Under the pieces are notes generated by a model. The model ran no database searches. It saw nothing but the letters and a program-made list of their open reading frames with translations, and was not told where the DNA came from. From assembly GCA_913055965.1 (NCBI GenBank), contig CAJXKX010000110.1, positions 1 through 6,851 of the forward strand: a stretch of DNA of 6,851 bases, given 5' to 3'. The position numbers were made by a program, and so were the translations under genes. Shown piece by piece: positions 6,284 through 6,851 of this stretch. The DNA comes from an uncultured Roseovarius sp. GTDB lineage: Bacteria > Pseudomonadota > Alphaproteobacteria > Rhodobacterales > Rhodobacteraceae. How positions within the stretch are numbered: the stretch's first letter is position 1; the number at the start of each line of letters is the position of its first letter.

Positions 6284-6851
6284 TGGATCATTGGCTGAGC
6301 TACGCGCCGGGCGATTTCCTGATGTTCGGCCCGCAGGTCTATTGGCGGCTCTTCGAAATGCACAACGTCGCCACCTGGCCGTTGCCGGTGCTGGCTCCGC
6401 CGCTCGGGGCCGTCGTGGCCCTCACTCTGGCAACGGGGCGGCAGCGCGCGCCGCAATGTGCTTTCGCCGCCGCGGCACTCGCCTGTCTCGGGGCCGCGCA
6501 TTTCCTGCTGGCGCGCTATGCGCCGATCAACTGGATCGCCGGTTGGGCGGCGTGGGCGTTCGGGTTGCAGGCGCTCGCTCTCGTCGGTCTCGCTGCCTTC
6601 CACCGGACCGGTGCCGCACCTGCACGGGCCGATACCGCGGCGGCGGTCGGGTGGGCGTTCCTCGCGGGCGCGATCCTGTTCTATCCACTGTCGGGGGTGG
6701 TGATTGGCCGGGTGCTCGCGCCGGCCGAGATCGCCGGGCTCGCCCCCGATCCGACCGCGCTCGCCTGCCTCGGGCTGGCATGCGTGCTGTTGCGCGGCTG
6801 GCCGCGCGTCGCGCTCTCGGTGATCCCGCTGGCGTGGTGCGCGGCAAGCGC
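6283..6851 (+). CDS. DUF6064-like multi-pass membrane protein, 3' partial
   Basis: The frame starting at ATG 6283 stays open to the right edge (189 complete codons), so the C-terminus is missing. The ATG shares its A with the TGA of the reductase (TGATG), giving a one-base overlap and implying coupled translation; no separate strong Shine-Dalgarno is needed. The N-terminal segment DFLMFGPQVYWRLFEMHN (11-28) is the type of aromatic amphipathic start I associate with DUF6064. Further matches to that family from memory are INWIAGW (82-88) and GLAPDPTAL (152-160). About six hydrophobic segments are visible, at roughly 31-51, 58-77, 85-106, 119-141, 157-171 and 174-189. The function of this family is not known to me. 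Its coupling to an exported reductase suggests a membrane partner or a shared condition of expression, but that is inference. Confidence is high that it is a real gene and moderate for the family name. Confidence 0.78.
   Translation, partial: MDHWLSYAPGDFLMFGPQVYWRLFEMHNVATWPLPVLAPPLGAVVALTLATGRQRAPQCAFAAAALACLGAAHFLLARYAPINWIAGWAAWAFGLQALALVGLAAFHRTGAAPARADTAAAVGWAFLAGAILFYPLSGVVIGRVLAPAEIAGLAPDPTALACLGLACVLLRGWPRVALSVIPLAWCAAS

Overview
The window is strongly GC-rich, and its codons end almost always in G or C. All five supported genes lie on the + strand and are packed closely. The fused exosortase/CPBP protease, the protein families and the base composition point to an alphaproteobacterium, most likely a Rhodobacteraceae (Roseobacter-type) chromosome. 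That assignment is inference, because the window holds no rRNA or other phylogenetic marker.

Layout. (1) Bases 2-1006 are the 3' part of a multi-pass membrane protein. Its N-terminal half has the exosortase Cys/Arg/His signature and its C-terminal half is a complete CPBP (CAAX-type) intramembrane protease. This is the architecture named exosortase E/protease (XrtE, VPEID-CTERM system). The true start is upstream of the window. (2) A 90-base gap holds a long inverted repeat whose 3' arm runs into the Shine-Dalgarno of the next gene. (3) Bases 1097-2206 and 2209-5280 are a two-gene RND efflux cassette: a periplasmic adaptor (MFP/HlyD type) and an AcrB-like HAE-type inner-membrane permease with its proton-relay residues intact. 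They are 2 bases apart. No outer-membrane channel gene is present. (4) After an 82-base gap, bases 5363-6283 encode an aldo/keto reductase with a twin-arginine signal peptide and an intact catalytic tetrad. (5) Its TGA overlaps the ATG of a DUF6064-like multi-pass membrane protein that runs off the right edge.

How the genes relate. The adaptor and permease clearly form one drug or small-molecule export unit. The reductase and the DUF6064-like gene form a second, translationally coupled pair. Nothing in the sequence ties the exosortase gene functionally to the pump. Its sorting substrate (a protein with a VPEID-CTERM tail) is not in this window and would be expected nearby or elsewhere in the genome.

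I did not find a clearly undescribed system. The points most worth a second look are the XrtE-protease fusion, the hairpin over the adaptor's ribosome-binding site, and the exported reductase coupled to an uncharacterised membrane protein. No RNA genes, CRISPR arrays, insertion sequences or att sites were seen, and no gene-free stretch exceeds 100 bases.
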